DNA of 64,000 nucleotides from Polynucleobacter sp. SHI8 (GCF_027944005.1 NZ_AP027204.1:868001-932000), one strand, 5' to 3'. Numbered from the stretch's first letter, positions 1-9,904 are shown. Program-made: numbers and translations. The notes: generated by a model not told the origin, from the sequence alone.

Positions 1-731
1 AGATAGAGTTCTGGAGCGATACGCATGAACATTTCCATGTCCAAGGCATTGTGATGCGTAATAAAAGGTTTTGCTGATGCGCCACCAGGGATCACATGCA
101 ACATCGGTGTTTCAACTTCCATAAATCCAGCTTGTTGCATATATTCGCGGATCGCAGACATTGCCTTACTTCTTTCAATGAAAGTTTGGCGTGTTTCTGG
201 GGAAACAATCAAATCAACATAACGTTGACGATACTTCAGTTCTTGACTATGTAAGCCATGAAATTTATCTGGAAGAGGGCGCAGAGATTTTGTCAGTAAA
301 CGTAAGGTCTTGACTGATACGGAGAGTTCACCACGATTCGTTTTGAATAATGTACCTTCACCAGCAATAATATCGCCCATATCCCAATGCTTAAAAGCAC
401 TATGAGCATCAGCCCCGGTTTCTTGATCATTGATATAGAACTGGATTTGTCCAGAACGATCTTGCACTGTCGCAAAACTGGCTTTGCCCATGACGCGTTT
501 GAGCATCATACGACCGGCCATTTTGACGGAAATATTTTTTTCGGCTAGTTCTTCTTTGGATAAGTCGTTATAGCTTTGATGTAAGTCGGCAGCTAAATGA
601 GTCGGCACGAAGTCATTCGGAAAAGCCACACCTTGCTCACGCAGATAGGCAAGCTTTTCACGGCGTTCCGCGATGATATGGTTTTCATCAATGAGAACTT
701 CTTCTGGATTGGGGTTTTGTTGATCTGTCAT
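1..731 (-). CDS. lysS: Lysyl-tRNA synthetase, class II (N-terminal part)
   Basis: Charges tRNA-Lys with lysine in the cytoplasm. Only the first 243 codons are present; the gene runs off the left edge, so catalytic motif 3 is not visible. Reading down from the ATG at 731 gives the N-terminal OB-fold anticodon-binding domain (for example MAGRMMLKRVMGKASF, about residues 71-86). The start of the class II catalytic domain follows (KYRQRYVDLI), ending in motif 2 (MFMRIAPELYL). The protein begins MTDQQNPNPEE, with the low-complexity start usual for LysS. The ATG lies 3 bases after the prfB stop, so the two genes are almost certainly co-transcribed, the common proteobacterial prfB-lysS arrangement. 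Confidence is high from motif content and context. Confidence 0.95.
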   Translation of the reverse strand, partial: MTDQQNPNPEEVLIDENHIIAERREKLAYLREQGVAFPNDFVPTHLAADLHQSYNDLSKEELAEKNISVKMAGRMMLKRVMGKASFATVQDRSGQIQFYINDQETGADAHSAFKHWDMGDIIAGEGTLFKTNRGELSVSVKTLRLLTKSLRPLPDKFHGLHSQELKYRQRYVDLIVSPETRQTFIERSKAMSAIREYMQQAGFMEVETPMLHVIPGGASAKPFITHHNALDMEMFMRIAPELY

Positions 732-734
732 GGC

Positions 735-1839
735 TTACACATTCATTTTGAGACTTGCTTCAATAAAAGGATCAAGGTCACCGTCGAGAACCTTTTGTGT
801 GTTAGAAATTTCCACATTGGTACGAAGATCTTTGATTCTGCTTTGATCTAATACGTAGGAACGAATTTGATGTCCCCAACCCACGTCGGTTTTAGTAGCT
901 TCTAATTTATCTTGTTCTACTTGACGTTTACGAAGTTCGTGTTCGTATAAACGTGATTTGAGCATCGTCATGGCTTCGGCACGATTGCGGTGTTGGCTTC
1001 GATCGCTTTGGCATTGAACCACGATACCAGTTGGTAAATGGGTTAAGCGAACTGCTGAGTCTGTTTTATTAATATGCTGACCACCCGCGCCAGATGCGCG
1101 ATAGGTATCAGTCCGAATATCTGCGGGGTTGATATCGATTTCAATCGAGTCATCCACCTCCGGATAAACGAAGATACTCGCAAAGGAAGTATGGCGGCCA
1201 TTGGCGGAGTCAAATGGTGATTTACGTACTAAACGATGAACGCCTGTTTCTGTTCTTAAAAAACCGTAGGCATATTCACCATCGATTTTGATGGAGGCAC
1301 TTTTAATACCAGCCACGTCACCATCAGACTCTTCAAGAATCTCCGCTTTAAAGCCTTTACGTTCGCAGTAACGCAAATATTGACGCATTAAAATGCTGGC
1401 CCAATCACAAGCCTCTGTGCCACCGGCACCTGCTTGGATATCAATGAAGCAATTACAAGGGTCCATCGGGTGGGAGAACATACGACGGAATTCAAGATCA
1501 GCAACAATGGCTTCAATTCCTTTTTCATCCTCTTCAATCGCTTGTAAAGTTTCAACATCGCTCTCAACGGCAGCTAACTCAAATAGTTCTAGAGCTCCCG
1601 TCAGATCATCATCTAATTTTTTGATAGACGAGACAACGCCATCGAGCATTTTTTTCTCTTTGCCAAGGGCTTGTGCGAGTTTGGGATCATCCCAAATCTT
1701 AGAATCTTCTAATTGAAGATTGAGTTCAATGAGGCGTCTACTTTTGGTATCGTAGTCAAAGATACCCCCGAAGGTCTTCAACACGATTACGTAGTTGAGT
1801 AAGATTGTTTTGTAATGTATTTATTCGTTCAGCTTCCAT
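735..1839 (-). CDS. prfB: Peptide chain release factor 2 with programmed +1 frameshift
   Basis: RF2 recognises UGA and UAA stop codons and triggers peptide release on the ribosome. The gene is in two frames. An ATG at 1839 opens 27 codons ending in RGYL, then an in-frame UGA (1758-1756). A +1 shift at CTT-TGA-C joins this to the long frame starting DYDTKSRR, giving 367 residues. The site has the full family signature: a Shine-Dalgarno-like GGGGG, the triplet TAT, then CTTTGAC. The main frame carries the RF2-specific SPF tripeptide (KSPFDSANGRH) and the catalytic GGQ loop (GAGGQHINKT). A single-frame caller would wrongly start at a GTG at 1784. A TATAAT on the minus strand (1846-1851) sits 6 bases before the ATG; a leaderless start is possible but unsupported by a clear -35 box. 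Confidence 0.96.
1753..1772 (-). promoter_or_regulatory. prfB: RF2 autoregulatory +1 frameshift site
   Basis: On the minus strand the order is GGGGG, TAT, CTT, TGA, C. The purine run acts as an internal Shine-Dalgarno sequence three bases from the slippery CTT codon, and the UGA is the pause codon. When RF2 is scarce the ribosome shifts forward one base and makes full-length RF2; when it is plentiful it terminates after 27 residues. The element is read directly from the sequence, and the mechanism is that established for bacterial prfB. Confidence 0.95.
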
Positions 1840-1879
1840 GGCAATATTATAAAGCCTAGTAAGCGAATTGATTTATTTT

Positions 1880-3628
1880 TTATGTTGGAGAATCGAAAGC
1901 CGCCTCAACATGGACTTGCGCACGCGGATATCCCAAGTAATGATCAACTAATAAGCGGTAGGCTAAGTGGGTTTGCGGGGGAAGGAGTTCCGTATGTCCA
2001 AACCAAATACCTAAGATATTTTTTTTCATTTCACCATCTAACGCCTGCAATTCCAGTTTGAGATGTTTTTCTTTTAATAAAGATTGTTTGATGACTTTAA
2101 ACTTTCCTGTAAAAACAGGCTCAGGAAAACCTTGACCCCAGATTTCATTTGATAGATGTTCGGCCAATTGAGCGTTAATCATCTCATAGGGAAGTTCGCC
2201 ATCATGTACTAATTTTCGTAGCAAGGTATCCTCATCAATCCAATCCTTAGCAATCGATTCAAATGCTTGTTGAAAGGATGCAAGATGAGTCTGCTCAATT
2301 GATAGTCCAGCAGCCATGGCATGACCGCCAAATTTTAAAATCATCTCCGGATTTTTTTTCGAAATATAGTCAATCGCATCGCGTAAATGAAAGCCACTAA
2401 TCGATCTACCAGAGCCTTTCAGAACGGGAGAGCCTGAAGGGGAAGTTTCTTCACCAGGAGCAAACACAATGACGGGACGATGGTACTTATCTTTTAATCG
2501 AGAGGCTAATATACCAATGACCCCTTGATGCCAAGATGTATCAAACATACATAAACTGTAGGTATCACCCGTTGAGATATCTGCTAAATTGATGAGTGCA
2601 GTTTCTTGCATCGAGCCCTCAATCTCCCGACGCTCTCGATTCATCGTATCTAATTCCTTAGCAAATTTTCTTGCTTCAAACAGATCCTGCGAAATTAAGC
2701 ATTTAATTCCCAAAGTCATATCAGCTAGTCTACCAGCAGCATTTAGTCTAGGACCTAAGCCAAAACCTAAGTCAAAGGTATTTGATTTTTGATAGTCTCT
2801 ACCACTTGCTTCAAACAGTGCTTGAATACCGGGATGCATTTGACCGTTACGCATTCTACGAACTCCCGCAGAAACTAGAATGCGATTATTACGATCCAGG
2901 CTTGCTACATCAGCGACTGTTCCCAGAGCAACGAAGTCTAAAAGTGTTTCTAAGCGGGGTTGAGTTTCTTGATCAAATAAGCCACGATGGCGAAGCTCAG
3001 CTCGTAAGGCTAAGAGAATATAAAAAATAACGCCAACACCAGCCAGTGCTTTACTTGAGAAAATACATCCAGGTTGGTTGGGGTTAATAATAAGTTTTGC
3101 GGAAGGAAGTTCATCTGCAGGGAGGTGGTGGTCTGTAACTATAACCTCCATTCCTAATTCATTTGCGCGTGCGACACCGGCTATGCTAGCAATGCCGTTA
3201 TCCACTGTAATGAGAATATCGGGTTTAGGCGTTTGTCGCGCAGCAAGATCGACAACCTCTGGCGTTAATCCATAACCCATCGTAAAACGATTGGGGACTA
3301 AAAAGTGGATTTTTGTACCATAAGGTTTCCCGAGTTGCTCTAATCCAAGGATACCCACAGCACAAGCGGTAGCGCCATCACAATCATAATCAGCAATGAT
3401 GAGTATATTTTTGTGATTTGCTAAAGCATCAGCCAAATAAACGGCAGATGCCGCACAGTTTTTGAGTTCTTGAGGTGGAATTAAATGCTTCAACTCTAGA
3501 CTTGTTTGCTCAAAGGATTGTATGCCTCGAGTAGCCCACAGCTTTGCTAAGATGGGATGGATACCATGAGCAATTAATTCTTCAGCGGAGTTGCTTGAGG
3601 TGTTGCGTTCAACTAATTGCATCGTCAT
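1880..3628 (-). CDS. recJ: Single-stranded-DNA-specific exonuclease RecJ
   Basis: 5'-to-3' exonuclease on single-stranded DNA, acting in RecF-pathway recombination, base excision and mismatch repair. At 582 residues it matches the usual RecJ length. The DHH phosphoesterase motifs are visible: DYDCDGATA (residues 80-88, motif I), TVDNGIAS (D143), VTDHH (166-168, the family-naming motif). The DHHA1 region follows (GSGRSISGFHLRDAI, then KFGGHAMAAGLS). The C-terminal part is the RecJ OB domain. The ATG overlaps the stop of the upstream gene as ATGA (3625-3628), indicating translational coupling. prfB begins 40 bases downstream, so the three genes probably form one transcript. Confidence 0.96.
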   Translation of the reverse strand: MTMQLVERNTSSNSAEELIAHGIHPILAKLWATRGIQSFEQTSLELKHLIPPQELKNCAASAVYLADALANHKNILIIADYDCDGATACAVGILGLEQLGKPYGTKIHFLVPNRFTMGYGLTPEVVDLAARQTPKPDILITVDNGIASIAGVARANELGMEVIVTDHHLPADELPSAKLIINPNQPGCIFSSKALAGVGVIFYILLALRAELRHRGLFDQETQPRLETLLDFVALGTVADVASLDRNNRILVSAGVRRMRNGQMHPGIQALFEASGRDYQKSNTFDLGFGLGPRLNAAGRLADMTLGIKCLISQDLFEARKFAKELDTMNRERREIEGSMQETALINLADISTGDTYSLCMFDTSWHQGVIGILASRLKDKYHRPVIVFAPGEETSPSGSPVLKGSGRSISGFHLRDAIDYISKKNPEMILKFGGHAMAAGLSIEQTHLASFQQAFESIAKDWIDEDTLLRKLVHDGELPYEMINAQLAEHLSNEIWGQGFPEPVFTGKFKVIKQSLLKEKHLKLELQALDGEMKKNILGIWFGHTELLPPQTHLAYRLLVDHYLGYPRAQVHVEAAFDSPT

Positions 3629-4599
3629 TCGTGATCTTCAGTCCAGTGAATTTTTTTAGCATACTCTACCCAAGTAGGAAATTGTTTTTTATTTACATTT
3701 TTTTGAAATAAATTTTTGAAAAATCCAAGTTTAAATTCATGAGACTGCAGAATATGACGTTGGAGTTTTCCGTGATGAAAACGATATAAATGAATCTCAT
3801 CGACCTTTTTTTTCTGAAAGGCCGCCACACTTTGATCCCAGTAATCTTCCCATTGGGATAGTTTGAGATCTTGCGCAAAAACAAAGTGATGTTGAGTAGG
3901 GCCTGGAATAATGTGATCAAGTGATAGTGGGGTGATCCTATCGTCTAAAGCAGACCCTAAGAGGTGATTGCTGAAAATTCGATGAATATCCTTGAGTATA
4001 GGATGTTGTGCAATATCAGCATGCGACCCAATGCCATACATCCATACGGAATTAATACTAAGTTCACCACGCTCTAAGCGTGCCTCATTGATTGGATGAT
4101 CATGCCAAATCATCTGAATTTCATTTTGGAGTCTGCGCCATTTTTTTGCAAGACCTAAAGAATGTATATCTTTTGGCATCCATATATCAATATTCAGACC
4201 AGATGCCAAGCTGGGAGTATGGGTCAGTAATTCAGTAAACTCTTCCGCTGGATAAATCCAGCGATGAGGATAAAACTCACCTACAGGCCCTAAATAATGG
4301 TCTAAGGTTTCTTTCACACTCGTTCTTAATGCAATTTCTTCTTCCGGCGTGATTTGAAGAAGAGAGGGATCCATGAGGACTACATGGTCGCGAGTGGCAT
4401 GCAAGTGCACTAATTCCAGGCAAGCTAAAGACTTACTCCCTGGGGAATGATACAACTTGGCTGCAATTGGGACGTTTTTGCCTAAAAGTACAATTTCCTC
4501 AGAGCTGCCTTTTTGTTCAAAAATAGCATCATCTGATTCAGGTAAATCTGTTGAATTTAAAGAAAATTCAGGGATTAGGAAACTTAATTGAGTATTCAT
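3625..4599 (-). CDS. Conserved COG4255/RpfE-type protein, function unknown
   Basis: A 324-residue protein without signal peptide or membrane segment. I recognise the pattern of the conserved proteobacterial family often labelled 'RpfE-type regulatory protein' or 'phosphoglycerate-mutase-like' (COG4255). Its diagnostic part is a central stretch with IQMIWHDHPINEARLERG followed by SINSVWMYGIG, and a preceding RWIYPAEEF. No catalytic motif can be assigned. The gene overlaps recJ by 4 bases, an arrangement I recall from many betaproteobacteria, so co-expression with DNA repair and translation genes is likely but its biochemical role is not known. It is divergent from the LolC/E gene with only 45 bases between the start codons, so both promoters must lie in or beyond that short gap. 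Confidence 0.8.
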   Translation of the reverse strand: MNTQLSFLIPEFSLNSTDLPESDDAIFEQKGSSEEIVLLGKNVPIAAKLYHSPGSKSLACLELVHLHATRDHVVLMDPSLLQITPEEEIALRTSVKETLDHYLGPVGEFYPHRWIYPAEEFTELLTHTPSLASGLNIDIWMPKDIHSLGLAKKWRRLQNEIQMIWHDHPINEARLERGELSINSVWMYGIGSHADIAQHPILKDIHRIFSNHLLGSALDDRITPLSLDHIIPGPTQHHFVFAQDLKLSQWEDYWDQSVAAFQKKKVDEIHLYRFHHGKLQRHILQSHEFKLGFFKNLFQKNVNKKQFPTWVEYAKKIHWTEDHE

Positions 4600-4644
4600 A
4601 AGACATATTTTATGAGGGAATTAATAAAACACTAAACTATAGGA

Positions 4645-5925
4645 ATGCAAAACAAAATATTACCTTTCGAATTACCCCTTTTTATGGAGATTGGCTTACG
4701 TTATGTCAGCGCCAAACGTAAATCGGTAGGCAAAAGAAGAGACGGCTTTCTTTCATTTATTTCGACTCTTTCGATGGTTGGTATTGCTTTAGGAGTTGCC
4801 TCCTTAATTATTGTTCTGTCTGTGATGAATGGTTTTCAAAAAGAAGTAAGGGATAAGATGTTATCGGTCTTATCCCATGTTGAGATTCGATCCCAAGGTG
4901 GTATTGAAAATTGGCAAGAAATGGCGACATTCTTGTCAAAGCAAAATCATATTATTGGAGTATCACCGATCCTTTACACCCAAGGTTTGATTATCCGAAA
5001 CGGCATGATGCGGGGTATGGAGCTTCGTGGTATTGAACCTGATACGGAAAAATTAGTTTCTGAGATACCAGCGCAAATCTCAGGTGGAGCAATTGCGTTA
5101 ATCCAGCCAGGTGCCTTTAATATTGCCTTAGGGGTTGAGCTGGCGCAGAGCCTTGGAGTTCAAAAGGGAGATAGGATCTCTGTGATGGTGCCTCAAGGGG
5201 ATTTAACTCCAGCAGGCGTTTTGCCAAGACAAAAGTCATTTACGGTAGTTGGACTGATTGATAGCGGTCATTTTGAATACGACAGTAGCCTTGCTGTGAT
5301 TCATTGGAAGGATGCCGCTGCCTTAACGCAAAATCGCTTCCCAACCGGACTTCGGGTCAAATTAGATAATATGTATTTAGCCCCAGAAGTTTCCTCCAAT
5401 CTGAATGGCGCATTACCACCTGGGATGGTAGCCATGGACTGGTCGATGCAAAATCGGACATGGTTTGCTGCGGTGAAGACCGAGAAAAGAATGATGTTTA
5501 TTATTTTAGCGATGATTATCGCCGTTGCGGCATTTAACCTAGTTTCTACACTCGTGATGACGGTTACGGATAAGCAAGCGGACATTGCCATTTTGCGAAC
5601 CATGGGAGCTTCTGCGCGCATGATTCAGAAAATATTTTTTGTTCAAGGAATGGCAATTGGTATTTTAGGATCTATTTTTGGCGTTCTTTTAGGGTTATTG
5701 GTTGCGACGAATATCGACGTCATCGTACCTGCTATTGAGTCTTTATTTGGAGTACATTTTTTACCCAAAGACATCTACTTTATTAGTGAGCTACCTTCGG
5801 ATGTTCATCTTGAGGATGTGGTGAAGGTTGGGGGTATGGCATTTATATTGAGCTTATTAGCAACCTTATACCCTAGCTACCGCGCAGCGAAAGTAAAACC
5901 TGCGGAGGCACTGCGTTATGAATAA
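4645..5925 (+). CDS. lolC: Lipoprotein-releasing ABC transporter permease LolC/LolE family
   Basis: Inner-membrane subunit that releases outer-membrane lipoproteins to LolA. At 426 residues it has the LolC/E layout: a first membrane helix near residues 35-60 (GIALGVASLIIVLSVMNGF, followed by KEVRDKML), a large periplasmic domain (about 65-275), then three helices near 280-310, 335-360 and 390-410. The opening IGLRYVSAKRK and the end YPSYRAAKVKPAEALRYE are family hallmarks. Only one permease gene is present beside lolD, so a homodimer, or a partner encoded elsewhere, is needed. The stop overlaps the lolD start (5918-5925), indicating tight coupling. The symbol lolC is chosen by convention; LolE or LolF cannot be excluded. 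Confidence 0.93.
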   Translation: MQNKILPFELPLFMEIGLRYVSAKRKSVGKRRDGFLSFISTLSMVGIALGVASLIIVLSVMNGFQKEVRDKMLSVLSHVEIRSQGGIENWQEMATFLSKQNHIIGVSPILYTQGLIIRNGMMRGMELRGIEPDTEKLVSEIPAQISGGAIALIQPGAFNIALGVELAQSLGVQKGDRISVMVPQGDLTPAGVLPRQKSFTVVGLIDSGHFEYDSSLAVIHWKDAAALTQNRFPTGLRVKLDNMYLAPEVSSNLNGALPPGMVAMDWSMQNRTWFAAVKTEKRMMFIILAMIIAVAAFNLVSTLVMTVTDKQADIAILRTMGASARMIQKIFFVQGMAIGILGSIFGVLLGLLVATNIDVIVPAIESLFGVHFLPKDIYFISELPSDVHLEDVVKVGGMAFILSLLATLYPSYRAAKVKPAEALRYE

Positions 5926-6625
5926 TGAAGTTTATGCACTTGTTGCATCAGGAGTACGAAAAGTATTTGGAAGTGACGTCGAGGCTATAGAGGTTCTCAA
6001 TGGTATTGATTTACAAGTCAGGCGAGGTGAAAAGGTCGCCATCGTTGGCGCCTCTGGTTCCGGTAAAAGTACCTTATTACATATTCTGGGAGGCTTAGAT
6101 GAAGCCACAAGTGGCAATATTGAACTTGGTGGAGTGAGGTTTTCAGATATTGATGAAGTTTCTCGGAATCAATTACGCAACCAACAATTGGGATTTATTT
6201 ACCAGTTTCATCATCTTCTCCCTGAGTTTACTGCCCTTGAAAATGTCGCTATGCCAATACGGATTCGGGGCTTTGGACGCCAACAAGCATTTGCGATGGC
6301 AAAGACAATGCTTGAGCAAGTAGGGCTTGCAAATCGGCTTGAGCATACACCAGCCATGCTTTCCGGTGGGGAGCGGCAACGCGTCGCAGTTGCAAGAGCT
6401 TTGGTGGGTAACCCAAGTTGTGTTTTAGCTGATGAACCAACGGGTAATTTGGATACGCAAACCGCTGATCAAGTATTTGATTTAATGATGACAGTAGCAC
6501 AAAGTTTAGGAACTGCTTTTGTGATTGTGACACATGACCCTCTGCGTGCGAAACGATGTGATCGCATTCTGAAGTTGACCCAAGGTGGTTTGATTGATGT
6601 AACCGAAGAAGTCCAAAACGGATAG
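5918..6625 (+). CDS. lolD: Lipoprotein-releasing system ATP-binding protein LolD
   Basis: ATPase that powers lipoprotein extraction by the LolC/E permease. At 235 residues it carries every ABC motif: Walker A GASGSGKST (about residues 44-52), Q-loop region GFIYQFHHLLPEFTALENV (the QFHHLLPEF form is typical of LolD), signature LSGGERQRVAVARAL (about 147-161), Walker B VLADEPTGNLD, and the H-loop VIVTHD. It overlaps the permease gene by 8 bases and is followed 3 bases later by tatD. The LolD call rests on both the characteristic Q-loop segment and the partner gene. Confidence 0.95.
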   Translation: MNNEVYALVASGVRKVFGSDVEAIEVLNGIDLQVRRGEKVAIVGASGSGKSTLLHILGGLDEATSGNIELGGVRFSDIDEVSRNQLRNQQLGFIYQFHHLLPEFTALENVAMPIRIRGFGRQQAFAMAKTMLEQVGLANRLEHTPAMLSGGERQRVAVARALVGNPSCVLADEPTGNLDTQTADQVFDLMMTVAQSLGTAFVIVTHDPLRAKRCDRILKLTQGGLIDVTEEVQNG

Positions 6626-6628
6626 ATC

Positions 6629-7435
6629 ATGTGGTTTGATACGCATTGCCATATTGATGCGCCAGAATTTAAAGATGATTTGTCTTTAGTTCTTGCTAGG
6701 GCAGCAGAACAGGGCGTAACAGGGATATTAATACCTGCTGTTCGGGTAGCAGATTATGAAAAAGTGGTGAGTATCGTTGATCTGTGGAGTGGGTTAATTC
6801 CGCACATCTGTTTCTCACTTGGAGTACATCCCTTATATACCAATGAAGCAGTCGAGTCCGACATTGCTGCAACAAGAGATGCGATTGAAAAATATATGCA
6901 TCATCCAAGAATGGTTGCTGTTGGTGAGATTGGTTTAGATTATTTTGTAGATTTTCTAGACAATACAAAACAAGAGTGGTTTTTTGAAGAACAATTAAAA
7001 ATTGCGAGAGATTTTGATTTGCCCATCGTTATGCATGTCCGCAAATCACAAGACCAACTCCTCAAAAGATTACGAATGATTCCAGTATCCGGTGGCATTG
7101 CCCATGCTTTTAATGGCAGTTTTGTTCAAGCTGAACATTTTCTCAAGCTAAATTTTGTATTTGGATTTGGCGGAACGATTACTTATGAGAGATCACTGCA
7201 AATTAAAAGATTGGCCAAAGAATATCCCCTAGAGTCTTATGTGCTTGAAACAGATAGTCCTGATATTCCGCCATCGTGGTTAATGGATGAGGATCATAGA
7301 AGAAATGAGCCTGCCCATTTGCCAAGGATTGCAGAGTTTTTTGCTAAAGAAAGATCGATTGATCTAGACACATTAGCAAAAGCGAATTTAGATAATATCA
7401 AACGCGTTTTACCACGCACCAAAAACTTCCTTTAA
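6629..7435 (+). CDS. tatD: TatD family metal-dependent DNase
   Basis: Cytoplasmic metal-dependent hydrolase with 3'-to-5' exonuclease activity in characterised members, linked to DNA repair. It has 268 residues in a TIM-barrel. Metal-binding motifs are present: MWFDTHCHID (residues 1-10), VGEIGLDYF (about 98-106, metal-bridging Glu), MHVRKS (His), GGIAHAFNG (His) and VLETDSPDIPP (Asp). It sits 3 bases after lolD and 6 bases before comEC. The run lolC-lolD-tatD-comEC therefore reads as one operon. Confidence 0.92.
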   Translation: MWFDTHCHIDAPEFKDDLSLVLARAAEQGVTGILIPAVRVADYEKVVSIVDLWSGLIPHICFSLGVHPLYTNEAVESDIAATRDAIEKYMHHPRMVAVGEIGLDYFVDFLDNTKQEWFFEEQLKIARDFDLPIVMHVRKSQDQLLKRLRMIPVSGGIAHAFNGSFVQAEHFLKLNFVFGFGGTITYERSLQIKRLAKEYPLESYVLETDSPDIPPSWLMDEDHRRNEPAHLPRIAEFFAKERSIDLDTLAKANLDNIKRVLPRTKNFL

Positions 7436-7441
7436 AACATT

Positions 7442-9904
7442 ATGCGCATGTTGATCACGGCATGGATTGCCGGGGAGATGTTTTCTTTACTCATTGACTA
7501 CTCGCATGTTCCATGGGATGTACTCATTCCATTTGGATGCTGTGGATTAGTTTATCTGCTCTATGAAATAAGTAAAGATTTTCAATACAAACTCATTGGC
7601 TTATATCTTCTAGGATCAAGCTGTATTGCATGCGCAGGTTTTTTCTGGGTAGAGTATTTGAAAACTGAAAAACCGCAGCAGCAATTAAGTGCTCAATTTG
7701 ATAATAGACTGACCCTCCTTCAAGGGTATATTGATGAGTTACCTAGAGTCTCAGACAAATCTGTGCAGTTTGGCTTTAAGGTAACGCATTGGGAAGTTCC
7801 GTACGCCAAACAAAAACCAGAGAGTGATCAAGATTTCCCAAAGCGTGTTTCCTTACTTTACCCATCAAATGATCTGGTTCAGGTATTAAAACCTGGGCAA
7901 TATTTGGAGTTAAAGGTCAAATTAAAACAGATCCGTGGGCTCAAAAACCCGTATGGATTTGATGTAGAAGAGTGGATGTATATCCAAAATTATGATGCCC
8001 AAGGAATCATTCAAAAAGGTGGCATACGGTTATTAGATGCGACCCCTCACGACTTTAAAATCACCTTTGAAAGTTTACGTTTTCAGATTCGTCAAAAAAT
8101 TCAGAAATCATTAGGACAAGATTCGCCATACGCTGGAGTGATGAGTGCCTTAGTCATTGGTGATCAACAGATGATTCACCCTGAGGATTGGAAAGTATTT
8201 TCAGCAACAGGTATCGGACATCTTATTTCTATTTCGGGTTTGCATGTGACCATGTTGGCTGGCTTTGGGGCATGGTTAAGCCTTTTATTCGTCAAACGAA
8301 CACGACTGATTTATTGGCAACCAGCACAATATATTGCAAGTTGTATTGGGTTCTTGACCGCATTCATATACACCTGGTTAGCCGGATTTCAGATTCCAGC
8401 GCAAAGGACTACTTACATGGTGGGTATCGCTGCATTAGCGCTGTATTTAGGAAGGCGATTACAGCCCATGGATATCTGGTTTTGGGCTTTGTTGATCGTC
8501 CTCACTTGTAATCCTTGGGCAGTTTATTCACCGGGTTTTTGGTTATCTTTTGGTGCGGTGCTAGCGATGATCTTTGCATTACCGCATGATCCACAACAAG
8601 TAATCGATATTGATGCTTTGTTTCTGGAAAAATTGAAGACATCTTTTAGCGAAGCTGCTCGCGTGCAAGCTGTCGTCACCATTGCATTAATTCCCCTGAC
8701 GTTGTATTGGTTCTATCAAATCTCCTTGATTTCACCAATTGCCAATGCAATAGCAATACCGGTAGTCAGCTTTTTAGTTACGCCATTTGCCATGTTGGGT
8801 GCATTCTTGCCATGGTTTTTGGGAGATGTTTTCTTATGGATTGCCCATACGATATTTTCTGTATTGATGATCTTGATTCGGCCATTAGCGCAATGGGAGT
8901 GGGCTTCTATTACAGGTGCTAAACCATCTGGATGGCTTTTACTAATCTCATTCATTGGGGTTGTCATTTGTATTCGACCTGGAGTACTCATTGAATCTTG
9001 GAAATCTAGAATACTTGGCTTTGTGATGTGTTTAACTCTTTTCATACCAAAGGAATATCTTCTAGGTGGAATACCTCATGGAGAGCTAGAGATGACCGTA
9101 TGGGATATTGGGCAGGGTAATGCCGTCCTGATTCAAACAAAGTCCCATCGCTTACTCTTTGATACAGGTCCTATCAGTTTTGGGAAGTTTGATCCAGGAG
9201 AAAAAATAATAGTTCCTCATTTAAAAGCTGAGGGTATAAGAAACATTGATCAGTTAGTGATTAGTCATCAAGATGCTGACCATATTGGTGGACTGAAATA
9301 TCTTTTAGAAAACTTTCCGATTCAACATGTCATGGGATCGATAGCCCCTGATCATCAAGTTCAACAATTATTGAAGAAACACAAAATACTACTTGAGAAA
9401 TGCCAAGTAGGCCAGTCTTGGCATTGGGACGGAATTGAATTTTATGTTTGGCATCCCCAACTTCAAGAAGATCCGCGTTCTCAATATAAAACTACCAAAC
9501 CCAATGATATGAGTTGTGTGATTGAAGTGCGGCATACCCATCACTCCATTTGGTTGACCGGTGATGTAGAAAAGAATGCGGAGCGATTGATCGTTGAACG
9601 CTTGACGCAGGATCAAAACCAACTACATGCAATCAAAAACAGAAATGTAATTCTCATGGCCCCACATCATGGCAGTAAGACATCGTCGACGCCTATTTTT
9701 TTAGAATATTTAGACCCAGAATCTGCATTTTCGCAAACGGGATATAAAAATCGCTATCAGCATCCCCATCCAGATATCCTTGAAAGATATCAAGACGGGA
9801 AAATTGATTTACTAGATACAGTGAATACTGGAGCTCAGATTTGGCGTACCGAAGGTGATTGGTTCAGAATCCAAAAGTTCAGAAATGAAACTTCAAAACC
9901 TTAA
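7442..9904 (+). CDS. comEC: DNA internalization-related competence protein ComEC/Rec2
   Basis: Inner-membrane channel that carries single-stranded DNA into the cytoplasm during natural transformation. It has 820 residues: N-terminal membrane helices, an OB-like soluble domain (about residues 85-200), and the competence core with many helices (about 225-540). That core contains VMSALVIGDQQMI and GIGHLISISGLHVTMLAGF, both strongly conserved in ComEC. The C-terminal metallo-beta-lactamase-like domain starts near 555 (WDIGQGNAVLIQT) and has SHQDADHIGG and MAPHHGSKTSS. The gene is full length, so the host may be transformable if a pilus system exists elsewhere. Its stop overlaps the convergent monooxygenase stop on the other strand (TTAA at 9901-9904). 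Confidence 0.94.
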   Translation: MRMLITAWIAGEMFSLLIDYSHVPWDVLIPFGCCGLVYLLYEISKDFQYKLIGLYLLGSSCIACAGFFWVEYLKTEKPQQQLSAQFDNRLTLLQGYIDELPRVSDKSVQFGFKVTHWEVPYAKQKPESDQDFPKRVSLLYPSNDLVQVLKPGQYLELKVKLKQIRGLKNPYGFDVEEWMYIQNYDAQGIIQKGGIRLLDATPHDFKITFESLRFQIRQKIQKSLGQDSPYAGVMSALVIGDQQMIHPEDWKVFSATGIGHLISISGLHVTMLAGFGAWLSLLFVKRTRLIYWQPAQYIASCIGFLTAFIYTWLAGFQIPAQRTTYMVGIAALALYLGRRLQPMDIWFWALLIVLTCNPWAVYSPGFWLSFGAVLAMIFALPHDPQQVIDIDALFLEKLKTSFSEAARVQAVVTIALIPLTLYWFYQISLISPIANAIAIPVVSFLVTPFAMLGAFLPWFLGDVFLWIAHTIFSVLMILIRPLAQWEWASITGAKPSGWLLLISFIGVVICIRPGVLIESWKSRILGFVMCLTLFIPKEYLLGGIPHGELEMTVWDIGQGNAVLIQTKSHRLLFDTGPISFGKFDPGEKIIVPHLKAEGIRNIDQLVISHQDADHIGGLKYLLENFPIQHVMGSIAPDHQVQQLLKKHKILLEKCQVGQSWHWDGIEFYVWHPQLQEDPRSQYKTTKPNDMSCVIEVRHTHHSIWLTGDVEKNAERLIVERLTQDQNQLHAIKNRNVILMAPHHGSKTSSTPIFLEYLDPESAFSQTGYKNRYQHPHPDILERYQDGKIDLLDTVNTGAQIWRTEGDWFRIQKFRNETSKP

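Noticed and set aside
735..1784. RF2 as a 349-residue protein starting at GTG 1784
   Set aside because: The frameshift element and the 27-codon upstream frame match RF2 genes precisely; the GTG start would give a shortened, non-homologous N-terminus.
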